DNA from: Phormidesmis priestleyi
GTDB lineage: Bacteria > Cyanobacteriota > Cyanobacteriia > Phormidesmidales > Phormidesmidaceae
Direction: 5' to 3'
Assembly: GCA_003242115.1 (NCBI GenBank)
Contig: QBMP01000105.1
Coordinates: 1 to 13,510, forward strand
Length of the DNA: 13,510 nt
Below, piece by piece: positions 1 to 6,876 of this stretch. How positions within the stretch are numbered: position 1 is the first letter of the stretch; each line of letters opens with the position of its first letter. A program made the translations under genes and the position numbers. The notes beneath the pieces were generated by a model. It was not told the origin of the DNA. It did not search any database and saw only the letters and a program-made list of their open reading frames with translations.

Positions 1-54
1 AACGACGTCAAAACGTCCCCGAGCGGCGGGCGCTTGTCCCATTGCTATGGTCAT
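1..54 (-). CDS. psbD: Photosystem II D2-like protein, N-terminus only (partial)
   Basis: D2 is one of the two core reaction-centre proteins of photosystem II in the thylakoid membrane. Only the first 18 codons are inside the window; the gene runs off the left edge. Read on the minus strand from the ATG at 54-52 they give MTIAMGQAPAARGRFDVV. This matches the cyanobacterial D2 start pattern MTIA-x-G-R-A-P-x-x-R-G-W-F-D from memory. Differences are Gln at residue 7 (usually Arg), Ala at 11 (usually Glu) and Arg at 14 (usually Trp). A good ribosome binding site (AGAGGA, minus strand) sits eight bases upstream. Divergence from ycf4, as I recall for several cyanobacteria, supports the call. The evidence is short, so a psbD paralogue or variant copy is possible. 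Confidence 0.78.
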   Translation of the reverse strand, partial: MTIAMGQAPAARGRFDVV

Positions 55-61
55 TGCAGAA

Positions 62-67
62 ATCCTC
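62..67 (-). promoter_or_regulatory. Ribosome binding site of psbD
   Basis: On the minus strand this reads AGAGGA, eight bases before the ATG at 54-52. It is one of the best Shine-Dalgarno matches in the window. It supports the short partial frame at the left edge as a true gene start. Confidence 0.7.
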
Positions 68-195
68 TTTACTTGGCTCTTATGGGCTCTTTATTAGCGC
101 CTAAGAAGTAGTCGTTAAGTTCCTTTTACCTTCCAAAACTCTGCTGCCAAAGCAAGCACAGCCTTGGAGGTTCACTGAGCTGATGGACGAAATAC

Positions 196-238
196 TTTCA
201 GTGAATAATCTAATGAATAATGAGAATAATGACTGAAA
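196..238. repeat. GAATAAT direct repeats inside a TTTCAGT/ACTGAAA inverted repeat
   Basis: The heptamer GAATAAT occurs three times, at 203-209, 215-221 and 224-230. The cluster is bracketed by TTTCAGT (196-202) and ACTGAAA (232-238), which are perfect inverted repeats. It lies about 150-185 bases upstream of the psbD start, where a promoter or control region would be expected. The repeats are seen directly; a regulatory role is inference. Confidence 0.45.
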
Positions 239-326
239 AAGTCCATATCAGCCCGTGACTAGACAGCTAAACATCACTGTCATAAAGGATCTTGGCATGT
301 ACTCATCATAAAGATAGATCACTTTT

Positions 327-346
327 TTTACAATCTGTCATGTAAA
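327..346. promoter_or_regulatory. TTTACA-N8-TGTAAA inverted repeat in psbD/ycf4 spacer
   Basis: TTTACA at 327-332 and TGTAAA at 341-346 form a perfect 6-bp inverted repeat with an 8-bp spacer. TTTACA is the half-site of the HLR1 box bound by the high-light regulator RpaB. HLR1 normally uses two direct half-sites about ten bases apart, and here they face each other, so this is not a canonical HLR1. A second pair, TTTACA at 608-613 and TGTAAA at 626-631, lies closer to ycf4. Binding is inference only. Confidence 0.3.
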
Positions 347-394
347 TTCTCAGATTACTTTAAGCGCGAAAATATCGGCAGCGGACGCTATTTC

Positions 395-664
395 TCAAGG
401 ATATTTAGTGCAAATGAGCCGCTGCATCTGACCTGCAAGTTCGGCCAAACCCTCTTGCTGCTTAGGATTCATCCCATCAAAAGCCAACTGGAAATATCTT
501 AATAATAATTTTCGTAAAAGAATTTTGGCAGGCTTAATATGCTCAAATACGACCGAATCAGGCAATTTAGACTGAGGTTGGGAGTATGTAGAAATATCTT
601 TAAAGCCTTTACAAATATTTCCATCTGTAAATATTAGACGCGCAAATATTGGTGTAAGCAGATA
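395..664 (-). pseudogene. Coding-like open frame without a good start (possible gene remnant)
   Basis: On the minus strand 89 codons stay open between TAG (667-665) and TGA (397-395). The translation looks protein-like: a basic, leucine-rich stretch around residues 41-60 (KPAKILLRKLLLRYFQLAF) is followed by a Gln/Glu/Ala helix-like part (NPKQQEGLAELAGQMQRL). There is no ATG or GTG until an internal ATG that would leave only 25 residues; a TTG exists at codon 34. I do not recognise the protein. It could be the 3' remnant of a decayed gene, a short gene with a rare start, or a chance open frame. No neighbour suggests a function. Confidence 0.3.
613..650. repeat. Three AAATATT repeats upstream of ycf4
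   Basis: AAATATT occurs at 613-619, 629-635 and 644-650, with 16- and 15-bp steps, 66-103 bases before the ycf4 start. The first two copies overlap the TTTACA (608-613) and TGTAAA (626-631) half-sites. They may be regulator sites or simply AT-rich promoter DNA. They also lie inside the start-less minus frame ending at 395, so the two readings compete. Confidence 0.3.
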
Positions 665-715
665 CTATCTAGTTAAGCGTTCCGCTGATACTCGCTGATA
701 TTCTAAGACGGCTAT

Positions 716-1303
716 ATGACTGCTTCTAAAGCTTCTGCAACCAAAAATAGTGCCTCTGACAAGGCGGTTCTGCGCCGTGAAATCTTGGGGGCTCGTCGGC
801 CTAGTAATTACTTTTGGGCGTTAGTAACTGCAATTGGTGGGGTGGGATTTTTCCTTTCTGGGCTCTCTAGCTATTTGCATACCAATTTACTGCCGTTTTC
901 TGATTTGCCCGCTCAGCTGGTGTTTATTCCGCAGGGCATTGCGATGGCTTTTTACGGGGTTGCAGCGATTCTGCTGTGCACGTATCTATGCCTGATTGTG
1001 TTTTGGAACGTAGGCGGCGGCTACAACGAATTTGATAAATCAGATGATGAGGCGCGCATTTATCGGCAGGGGTTTCCAGGTAAAAACCGTGAGATTGATT
1101 TGCGCTACCCATTAAAGGACTTGCTAGCAGTGCGCGCAGAAATTCAAGAAGGGCTGAATCCTAAGCGATCGCTCTATCTGAGAATCAAAGGCAAAGGCGA
1201 CATTCCGCTTACCCGAGTCGGCCAGCCGATTTCACTCGCCGATTTAGAAAATCAGGGCGCTGAACTAGCGCGGTTTCTACAGGTTCCTTTGGAAGGACTT
1301 TAG
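716..1303 (+). CDS. ycf4: Photosystem I assembly protein Ycf4
   Basis: Ycf4 is a thylakoid membrane protein that helps assemble the photosystem I complex. The 195-residue product has the usual family length and layout: a polar N-terminus with the family-like stretch REILGARRPSNYFWA (about 21-35), a first membrane helix at about 33-54, a second at about 75-97, the GGGYNEFD motif (100-107), and a soluble C-terminal domain with IYRQGFPGKNREI (115-127) and the basic LYLRIKGKGDIPLTR stretch. The ATG at 716 gives the expected N-terminal length but has only a weak ribosome binding site (AAGACGG). It is divergent from the psbD-like gene, with a long spacer between them. The cyclophilin gene follows 140 bases downstream. 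Confidence 0.96.
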   Translation: MTASKASATKNSASDKAVLRREILGARRPSNYFWALVTAIGGVGFFLSGLSSYLHTNLLPFSDLPAQLVFIPQGIAMAFYGVAAILLCTYLCLIVFWNVGGGYNEFDKSDDEARIYRQGFPGKNREIDLRYPLKDLLAVRAEIQEGLNPKRSLYLRIKGKGDIPLTRVGQPISLADLENQGAELARFLQVPLEGL

Positions 1304-1443
1304 TCAGCACTCTAAAGCCACCGTCTAAAGGCACTGTGCCTAAAAACTGATGCGGCTTAGGTAAGTTTGCGCATTGAATGCGGGCTGAGCCTATGACAGA
1401 ATGAGCCACATTTTACTGGCAACGTATTAAGGAAACTGAATTA

Positions 1444-2223
1444 ATGACATTGAACCTAACTCAGGGCGCTCGGTGGGGCTTAGTGGTGGCCATAGCGCTG
1501 ATGATCGGGAGCTGTAGTACGTCCGAAGCGCCAGAAACAACCGCATTGCCGGAGCCTGCTGTGCCCGCTGTAGTCGAGCCGACGACGGCTGAGCTGACTG
1601 CCGGATTACCGAGATTGGTCGGAAAAGCTACGGTGGAAATTAAGGTAGGCAGCCGAACAGTAACGATTGAAGTCGATGGTGATAAAGCGCCGTTTACAGC
1701 CGGAAATTTTGTTGATTTGGCTGAAAAAGGGGTGTACGATGGCACGATCTTTCACCGGGTGGTGCGATCGCCTGAGCCCTTCGTCGTCCAAGGCGGCGAT
1801 CCGCAGAGCGCCGATCCAAGTGTGCCCAATAGTCAGCTCGGCACCGGCAGCTATATCGATCCAGCCACGAGATTACCTCGGCTGATTCCTTTGGAAATTT
1901 TGCCCGAAGGTGCAAGCGAGCCACTTTATGGCAATACCTTTCCAGATGCAGGCGTTAATGAGATACCGGCGTTGACTCATCGGCGAGGGGCGGTGGCGAT
2001 GGCGCGTTCTGGAGTGAATACAGCATCGGCTCAGTTTTATATCACGCTGGCAGATGTCCCCTTTTTGGATGGTAGCTACGCAGTGTTTGGCCATGTGACT
2101 AGCGGCATGGACGTGGTAGATAAAATTCAGATGGGCGATGTCATTACCTCTGTAAAGGTTACCAAGGGTGCAGAAAACCTAGTTCAGCCAGCGGGAGCGG
2201 CAAGCGGTGCACCGGCTGGGTAA
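1444..2223 (+). CDS. Lipoprotein cyclophilin-type peptidyl-prolyl isomerase
   Basis: Cyclophilins speed cis-trans isomerisation of Xaa-Pro bonds during protein folding. Residues 1-24 form a lipoprotein signal: a hydrophobic helix ends in IGSC, with Cys24 as the lipidated residue, so the protein should be anchored outside the cytoplasmic membrane. An Ala/Pro/Glu-rich linker runs to about residue 55. The cyclophilin domain follows with FHRVV (103-107, catalytic Arg105), VQGGDP (115-120), SAQFYI (195-200) and PFLDGSYAVFGHV (206-218). An insertion at about 121-170 lies between the two halves of the active site, a pattern I recall in cyanobacterial members. AAGGAAA lies nine bases before the ATG. 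The KAS gene starts 51 bases after the stop. Confidence 0.93.
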   Translation: MTLNLTQGARWGLVVAIALMIGSCSTSEAPETTALPEPAVPAVVEPTTAELTAGLPRLVGKATVEIKVGSRTVTIEVDGDKAPFTAGNFVDLAEKGVYDGTIFHRVVRSPEPFVVQGGDPQSADPSVPNSQLGTGSYIDPATRLPRLIPLEILPEGASEPLYGNTFPDAGVNEIPALTHRRGAVAMARSGVNTASAQFYITLADVPFLDGSYAVFGHVTSGMDVVDKIQMGDVITSVKVTKGAENLVQPAGAASGAPAG

Positions 2224-2274
2224 GTTCTCTGTAGCAAGGCTTTTAGAGCGCAGTGATGCGCATCGTCTGCGGCT

Positions 2275-3444
2275 GTGAAAAGTTCTACTACTGTAGTCGT
2301 GACAGGTCTTGGCCTAAGCACAGCGCTAAGCTCCAATGCGCTGACAGCTTGGCAAAAAATAAGGGCTGGTGAAAGTGCGATCGCGCTTCGTCAGCCTTTT
2401 TTAGATCTCGCACCTTTGCCACTGGCGATGAGCCATAAAACTCCCACGAGGCTAGCGGATATTGTTGAGCAGGTGGCAAAGGCCGCTTGGCAGGATGCTG
2501 GATTAACGCTGTCGAGATCTAAACTGGCCGATGACTGCGGCGTTGTGGTCGGCTCAAGTCGCAGCTATTTGCGAGATTGGGAGGCGATGGTCAGCCAGCA
2601 GAATCAAGGTGAAGCGCAGGTAACAGGCGATTGGCTAAAAGCGTTGCCGCACGGGCCTGCTGTATCGGTGGCAAAAATTGTCGGCAGTGCGGGGCCGGTG
2701 CTAGCGCCGATGGCGGATTGTGCGACGGGGATATGGGCCATTACTCAAGCCGCCGATCTGATTCGTAGTGGGCGCTGTCAGCGGGTGATTGCGGGCGCTG
2801 TAGAGTCGCCGATTACGCCGCTGACGCTGGCCGGGTTTGGCAAAATGGGGGCACTGGCAAAAACGGGCTGCTATCCGTTTGATCGGCAACGAGAGGGCTT
2901 TGTGTTAGGAGAAGGCGGCGCACTGCTGGTGCTAGAATCGGCGGCGGTAGCAGCCGCTAGAGGCGCAAGGGTATATGGGCAAATTTTGGCGGCGGGCTTG
3001 AGCAATGACGCGCATCATGTGAGTTCGTTTGCGCCTAGCGGTGGGACGGGAGTGCGATCGCTAACGTCCTGCCTACAGCGCAGCGAACTAGCGCCGTACG
3101 ACATTGACGCTGTGCATGTACATGGCACCAGTACAGCCCAAAATGATCGCATGGAGGCGAACTTGATTGCCCAAGCGCTAGGACGACAGGTGCCCGTGAT
3201 GGCCACAAAAGGCGCAACCGGGCACACGTTGGGAGCATCGGGAGCGGTGACGGTGGCGCTGAGCCTAATCAGCTTGCAGCAGCAGGCGCTCTTGCCCTGC
3301 GTGGGGCTGAAAATGGCAGATTTCGACTTGAATTTCGTGCGGTTAGGATTCGATCAAGCGCTCCCCAAACCGCTGCAAAATATACTGTGCTTTAGCTTCG
3401 GATTCGGCGGTCAAAATGCGGTGATAGCGCTTCGTCGGAACTAA
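2275..3444 (+). CDS. Beta-ketoacyl-ACP synthase (KAS I/II type)
   Basis: This enzyme condenses an acyl group with malonyl-ACP in fatty-acid elongation or a related acyl pathway in the cytoplasm. The 389-residue product has the thiolase-fold catalytic set: Cys149 (in MADCATG), His283 (in HVHGTST, 281-287), Lys312 and His317 (in KGATGHTLG). LGEGGALLVLE (221-231) and FSFGFGGQNA (383-392 region, near the C-terminus) are also typical. FabF is usually about 410 residues, so this one is slightly short. The active-site context is less standard than the usual TACA(T/S). It may be a second KAS paralogue rather than the main housekeeping FabF, so I give no symbol. The GTG start at 2275 lacks a clear ribosome binding site. 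It follows the cyclophilin gene by 51 bases and may share its transcript. Confidence 0.9.
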   Translation: MKSSTTVVVTGLGLSTALSSNALTAWQKIRAGESAIALRQPFLDLAPLPLAMSHKTPTRLADIVEQVAKAAWQDAGLTLSRSKLADDCGVVVGSSRSYLRDWEAMVSQQNQGEAQVTGDWLKALPHGPAVSVAKIVGSAGPVLAPMADCATGIWAITQAADLIRSGRCQRVIAGAVESPITPLTLAGFGKMGALAKTGCYPFDRQREGFVLGEGGALLVLESAAVAAARGARVYGQILAAGLSNDAHHVSSFAPSGGTGVRSLTSCLQRSELAPYDIDAVHVHGTSTAQNDRMEANLIAQALGRQVPVMATKGATGHTLGASGAVTVALSLISLQQQALLPCVGLKMADFDLNFVRLGFDQALPKPLQNILCFSFGFGGQNAVIALRRN

Positions 3445-3705
3445 TCGCTCTGCCGGTATTCATCAGGACTAAGCTGGCAATACCCTGAATTTCAATAAGT
3501 TCTTGAATCGCTTTCACGGCTTTTCGGTATCATTTGGCTCTGTAGGGGCAGCAGCCTGCACCGTAATACCCAAACAGACATCTAAACAACAGGTTGGGTT
3601 TGTACCGAAATACTAACCGTCTTTAACATCCGACGAATCGCGATCGCAATCGGATATTCTGCTAAAAGCTCCAGAATATGCCCCAAGATCAGAAAGGAAC
3701 TCGTC

Positions 3706-5580
3706 ATGTTTGGTCAAAATAGCTATAGCTGTCGTGCGATCGCGCTGTCTACTGCGCTAGCGGTGAGCACGGTAATAACGCTCCCTTTAGCTCAGCTAGC
3801 CTTTGCCCCAATGGCCTTTGCCCAATCCACAACTCGCTTTAGCGATGTGCAAAGCAGCTACTGGGCCAGCCAATATGTGCAGGCGCTAACAAATGCCAAC
3901 ATTATCAGCGGTTTTCCTGATGCGACCTTTCGCCCTGATGCGCAAATGACTAGAGCGCAGTTTGCCTCTATTTTGAGCGGTGGCTTTGCGAAAGCGGCAG
4001 TGCGATCGCCGATTACTTTTAGCGATGTCCCAGCCGATCACTGGGCGGCTGGCGCGATAGCATCGGCTTATTCCAAAGGCTTTTTGAGCGGCTATCCTGA
4101 CGGTACTTTTGGCCTGGATCAGCCGGTTACGCGCTTAGAAGTGCTGGTTGCCTTGGCCAATGGCTTAGGGCTACAATCGTCAGCGAGTCCGACGGAAGTG
4201 TTGGCTGTTTTTAGCGATCGCGCTCAAATCCCAAACTGGGCAACTGGTGCCATAGCGGCGGCTACCTCTCAACAACTGATTGTTAATTACCCCAACGTGC
4301 AACAGCTCAACCCCAATCGCTTTGCTAGCCGAGCTGAAATTGCAGCGATCGCCTATCAGGCGCTAGTCAGTCGAGGTAGCGCTACTGCCATTAACTCTCC
4401 CTACGTGCCAGTTGTTGCCACGGTTGGCAATCCCTCTTCTGGAAATCCTTTTACTGGAAATCCATCCAATAGCAATCCATCTGCAACAGACGACTTCTCA
4501 GATCTAGTCGCCTCTCTCGGCAGCAACAACTCCAGCATCCAACGCGCTGCCGCCGATTCTCTGGTAAAAAGCGGAGCCGCTGCCGTACCAGATTTAGCCC
4601 TAGCGCTCGAATCTGACAGTGCGCCCACCCGCGCTGCTGCTGCCTATGCACTGAATGAAATTGGCGCACCCGCCGCACCTGCTACCCAAAGTCTGCTCGA
4701 AGTCATTCAAGACGACAACGAACTTGTTCGCGCTTTAGCGACCAGTGCGCTGACCAAAGTGGGCCTTAACCGAGACGTGCTAGTCACCGTGCTTGTTGCC
4801 GCCGTGCAAAACGAATCGGGCTTAGTCAAAGACATTGCCGCTGAAGCGCTAGTCGGCATTGGCAAAGACGCTGTGCCCGCGCTAGGCAGCTTACTACAAA
4901 GCCCCATTGCCAACAGCTTAGCCAAGCGAACCGCCGCCACACTAATTGGCGACATTAACCAGATTGACAATTTAGGACAATCCGCGCTTCAGTCCGCCAT
5001 TCCCATTTTGGCCGAAACCTTAAACAACAGCGATAGCGACGTACGCAAAGCCGCCGCCGGGGCATTAGGAGACTTTGGGTCGCTGGCTAACGTGGCTATT
5101 CCAGCACTATCTAGGGCACTCTTAGGCGACAACAGCGACAACAGCGGCGTCAGCCAAACGGTAGCAGGCAGCTTGCTGAAAATCGGCCCCGAATCAGTGC
5201 CAACTCTAACTGCCGCCCTAACCAGCGGCAATGCCCTTACTCGTCTATACGCTGCCGATGCGCTGTGGACACTGACCCAAGACAGCAGCCTGATTTTACC
5301 GACGCTGGTGTCGCTGCTATCGACCGGCGATATCAAAACGCGAGAGCTAGCAACGCTTGGGCTTAGCTATCTTGGCAGACAGGCGCTGCCAGCAGTCCCG
5401 GCTCTGAGGCAGCTCGTCGGGGCCAACAATCAGCGGTTGGTCAGTGCAGCGCAGCTTGCACTACTGATTCTAAACAACAACAATGCTCCGGCAGCTACTT
5501 TGGGTTTTTTGCTTACAGATACTCAAACACCTAGCTCAGTACCTGCCGTGTTCGAAGCAATAAGCCGGTTATGGTCTTGA
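3706..5580 (+). CDS. Secreted SLH-domain protein with HEAT-like repeats
   Basis: The 624-residue product starts with an export signal (about 1-40, ending AMAFAQ). Three S-layer homology domains follow at about 43-95, 103-155 and 168-222, each with an FSDV/FSD motif and a YPD/FPD motif. SLH domains bind cell-wall-linked polymers, so the protein is probably held at the cell wall or periplasm. A low-complexity linker (about 225-260) has three GNP motifs. From about 262 to 605 the chain is made of HEAT/armadillo-type helical repeats, recognised by recurring A-A-x-A-L-x-x-I/L-G and V-P-x-L units. Such repeats usually bind other proteins. No catalytic domain and no OprB-type porin barrel are visible. 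A ribosome binding site (AGAAAGGA) lies just before the ATG. The partner and role are unknown. Confidence 0.88.
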   Translation: MFGQNSYSCRAIALSTALAVSTVITLPLAQLAFAPMAFAQSTTRFSDVQSSYWASQYVQALTNANIISGFPDATFRPDAQMTRAQFASILSGGFAKAAVRSPITFSDVPADHWAAGAIASAYSKGFLSGYPDGTFGLDQPVTRLEVLVALANGLGLQSSASPTEVLAVFSDRAQIPNWATGAIAAATSQQLIVNYPNVQQLNPNRFASRAEIAAIAYQALVSRGSATAINSPYVPVVATVGNPSSGNPFTGNPSNSNPSATDDFSDLVASLGSNNSSIQRAAADSLVKSGAAAVPDLALALESDSAPTRAAAAYALNEIGAPAAPATQSLLEVIQDDNELVRALATSALTKVGLNRDVLVTVLVAAVQNESGLVKDIAAEALVGIGKDAVPALGSLLQSPIANSLAKRTAATLIGDINQIDNLGQSALQSAIPILAETLNNSDSDVRKAAAGALGDFGSLANVAIPALSRALLGDNSDNSGVSQTVAGSLLKIGPESVPTLTAALTSGNALTRLYAADALWTLTQDSSLILPTLVSLLSTGDIKTRELATLGLSYLGRQALPAVPALRQLVGANNQRLVSAAQLALLILNNNNAPAATLGFLLTDTQTPSSVPAVFEAISRLWS

Positions 5581-5620
5581 GTGGTTTTGAGTGGTCTTGA
5601 GCGATCTTAAGGAGTCTCAA
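5576..5620. repeat. Degenerate 10-bp tandem repeat at the 3' end of the SLH-HEAT gene
   Basis: Consecutive decamers read CTTGAGTGGT, TTTGAGTGGT, CTTGAGCGAT and CTTAAGGAGT, then CTCAA. The gene's stop codon (5578-5580) lies in the first unit. The copies decay to the right, which suggests slipped-strand duplication. A small perfect hairpin (AGTCT 5613-5617 / AGACT 5623-5627) follows, but it has no T-run, so I do not call a terminator. Confidence 0.6.
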
Positions 5621-5642
5621 ATAGACTGCATTTGACCAAACC

Positions 5643-6128
5643 CTAAATGAACCGATCAAGGGCGGCCTTTAACGCAGCAACTTCCGCTTCAATGTTGCCT
5701 TCATCAACAGCGCGAGTAATGCATTCGCTTAGATGTTCATCTAAAATTATTCGAGCTACCCGATCTAGGCCACCGCGCACGGCAGCGATTTGAATGAGTA
5801 CATCCGGACAGGAGCGATCATCTTGCACCATTGTTTTGATGCCACGAAGATGGCCTTCAATGCGAGAGAGTCGGTTAATGATGCGTTTGCGAGACCCTTC
5901 GCTGTGAACATGAGGTTCGGCTGGCGAATGGGTGTCTAAATGCTGGTGATCTCGATCAAGGTAAGAGGTTTTGGCTGAGAGGCGACCATCCGGTAATTTT
6001 TCGATAGATTCGTTTGAAGAGGAGATAGGCATAGTAGATAAGACGGTCTCTACTGACGGCTCGGCTGATGATTTGGCTGAAGAATCCGCTGAAGATTTTA
6101 TGGATGAATGGGTTGAGTAAGGCTTCAC
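5643..6128 (-). CDS. CsoR/InrS-family metal-sensing transcriptional repressor
   Basis: CsoR-family repressors are small all-helical DNA-binding proteins that release DNA when they bind Cu(I) or Ni(II), switching on metal export. Residues 77-161 form the whole domain. Cys107, His132 and Cys136 have the 25/4 spacing of the CsoR/InrS metal site. The preceding segment holds several histidines (61, 63, 67, 73, 75), as in nickel-sensing InrS, so nickel is the better guess; copper is not excluded. The GTG at 6128 gives 161 residues with a Ser-rich first 32. The ATG at codon 33 (6032-6030) gives 129 residues, closer to the usual length, and neither has a strong ribosome binding site. It converges with the SLH-HEAT gene. 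No exporter gene is visible in the window. Confidence 0.88.
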   Translation of the reverse strand: MKPYSTHSSIKSSADSSAKSSAEPSVETVLSTMPISSSNESIEKLPDGRLSAKTSYLDRDHQHLDTHSPAEPHVHSEGSRKRIINRLSRIEGHLRGIKTMVQDDRSCPDVLIQIAAVRGGLDRVARIILDEHLSECITRAVDEGNIEAEVAALKAALDRFI

Positions 6129-6523
6129 TGAAAAACTCTAAATGAATTGAGCAGGGCTGTTGTGCCAGCCGACGGGCGGGCGTAAAATCTTTATAAGGAT
6201 AATGTTTAAGCTTGCTAATAAGTTAATACAAATTGCTATCTGAGCTGTCAGCGGCGGGTAAACCATTGCTTAACCCTAATACTTTATCGCAAAGCATTGA
6301 TTCAGGCACAGATAATAGCGCTATTTGCCGCTTTAAGAGGGGCATCATGCCAATTGCGCCAGCTCTTTACCTTTATATGGTTCTTTTGTCCACCGTCAAG
6401 TGAGCCGAGCAATGGGCCAGTCATCGCTCGGCCCTTTAGCAATCTACTTCTTTGGGCAGACGCTTACTATGAAAACTTTTATTAACTTATGCGTGCAACC
6501 TTTTTTGGAGAACACGCAAGATT
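6129..6523. other. Spacer between the metal sensor and the hli gene
   Basis: These 395 bases must hold the promoters of both divergent genes. I see an AT-rich block at about 6188-6235, which could serve the metal-sensor gene, a 12-bp perfect palindrome AATAGCGCTATT at 6314-6325, and the hairpin at 6404-6432. I found no convincing HLR1 box (no TTACA direct repeats) and no G/C-tract CsoR operator. The one 62-codon plus-strand frame here starts with TTG and does not look like a real protein. Confidence 0.4.
6404..6432 (+). promoter_or_regulatory. Hairpin upstream of the hli gene
   Basis: GCCGAGCAATG (6404-6414) and CATCGCTCGGC (6422-6432) form an 11-bp stem with one A-C mismatch and a 7-base loop. 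It ends 91 bases before the hli start. The bases after it (CCTTTAGCAATC) are not a clear T-run, so it could be a weak attenuator, an RNA leader structure or a DNA site. No promoter before it is obvious. Confidence 0.4.
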
Positions 6524-6721
6524 ATGAAAGAAACCACTGGTATGACTAGCGACATCAATCAGCCTTATGTGGAGCCTGCTACAAGCTGGCGCGCCGGGTT
6601 TGTTCCTAGCGCCGAGATTTGGAACGGCCGCTTGGCAATGATTGGCTTTTTGGCCGCAACGTTGGTTGAAGTCTTTTCTGGCCAAGGATTTTTACACTTT
6701 TGGGGTCTGATGGGCCTGTAG
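6524..6721 (+). CDS. High-light-inducible protein (HLIP, single-helix CAB-like)
   Basis: HLIPs are one-helix thylakoid proteins of the light-harvesting superfamily. They bind chlorophyll and carotenoid, and protect photosystem II assembly and chlorophyll recycling under strong light. The 65-residue chain has the signature EIWNGRLAMIGFLAATLVE at 31-49, with the chlorophyll-binding Glu31 and Asn34 plus Arg36, followed by a short tail. The length is normal for the family. The ATG at 6524 has GGAG 13 bases upstream, rather far; the ATG at 6542 (codon 7) is an alternative that leaves the domain whole. It stands alone, with long spacers on both sides. I do not assign it to a particular Hli/Scp subtype. 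Confidence 0.94.
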   Translation: MKETTGMTSDINQPYVEPATSWRAGFVPSAEIWNGRLAMIGFLAATLVEVFSGQGFLHFWGLMGL

Positions 6722-6833
6722 ATTTTAGGGCAGTTCTAGCGAAGCTAGGATCGTCTCTGTGGTTGATTAGTTCTGTAGTTGATAGTTTTATTGATGAAAG
6801 GATCTGTTTAACCAAATTAACCAAATTTCGACC

Positions 6834-6876
6834 ATATCTGCCTGAGCAAATTTGTTGATGTTGTTCAGGCAGATAT
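6834..6876. terminator. Long stable hairpin downstream of hli (terminator or structured element)
   Basis: ATATCTGCCTGAGCAA (6834-6849) pairs with TTGTTCAGGCAGATAT (6861-6876): 16 bp with one G-T wobble and an 11-base loop. It lies 112 bases after the hli stop. No T-run follows; the MITE-like element begins immediately after the right arm. It may be the hli terminator separated from its T-run by that insertion, or a separate palindromic element. Confidence 0.5.

Noticed and set aside
327..346. NtcA box in the psbD/ycf4 spacer
   Set aside because: NtcA sites are GTA-N8-TAC; here the halves are reversed (TAC..GTA), so the match fails.
1329..1346. AGGCA/TGCCT hairpin after ycf4 as a terminator
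   Set aside because: The stem is only five base pairs and is followed by A residues, not T.
4989..5336. 115-codon minus-strand frame over the HEAT region
   Set aside because: Serine/alanine-rich low-complexity product antisense to a clear repeat protein; no start signal.
6297..6485. 62-codon plus-strand frame before hli
   Set aside because: It begins with TTG, lacks a ribosome binding site, and its last part overlaps a hairpin and the hli leader; the protein shows no family pattern.
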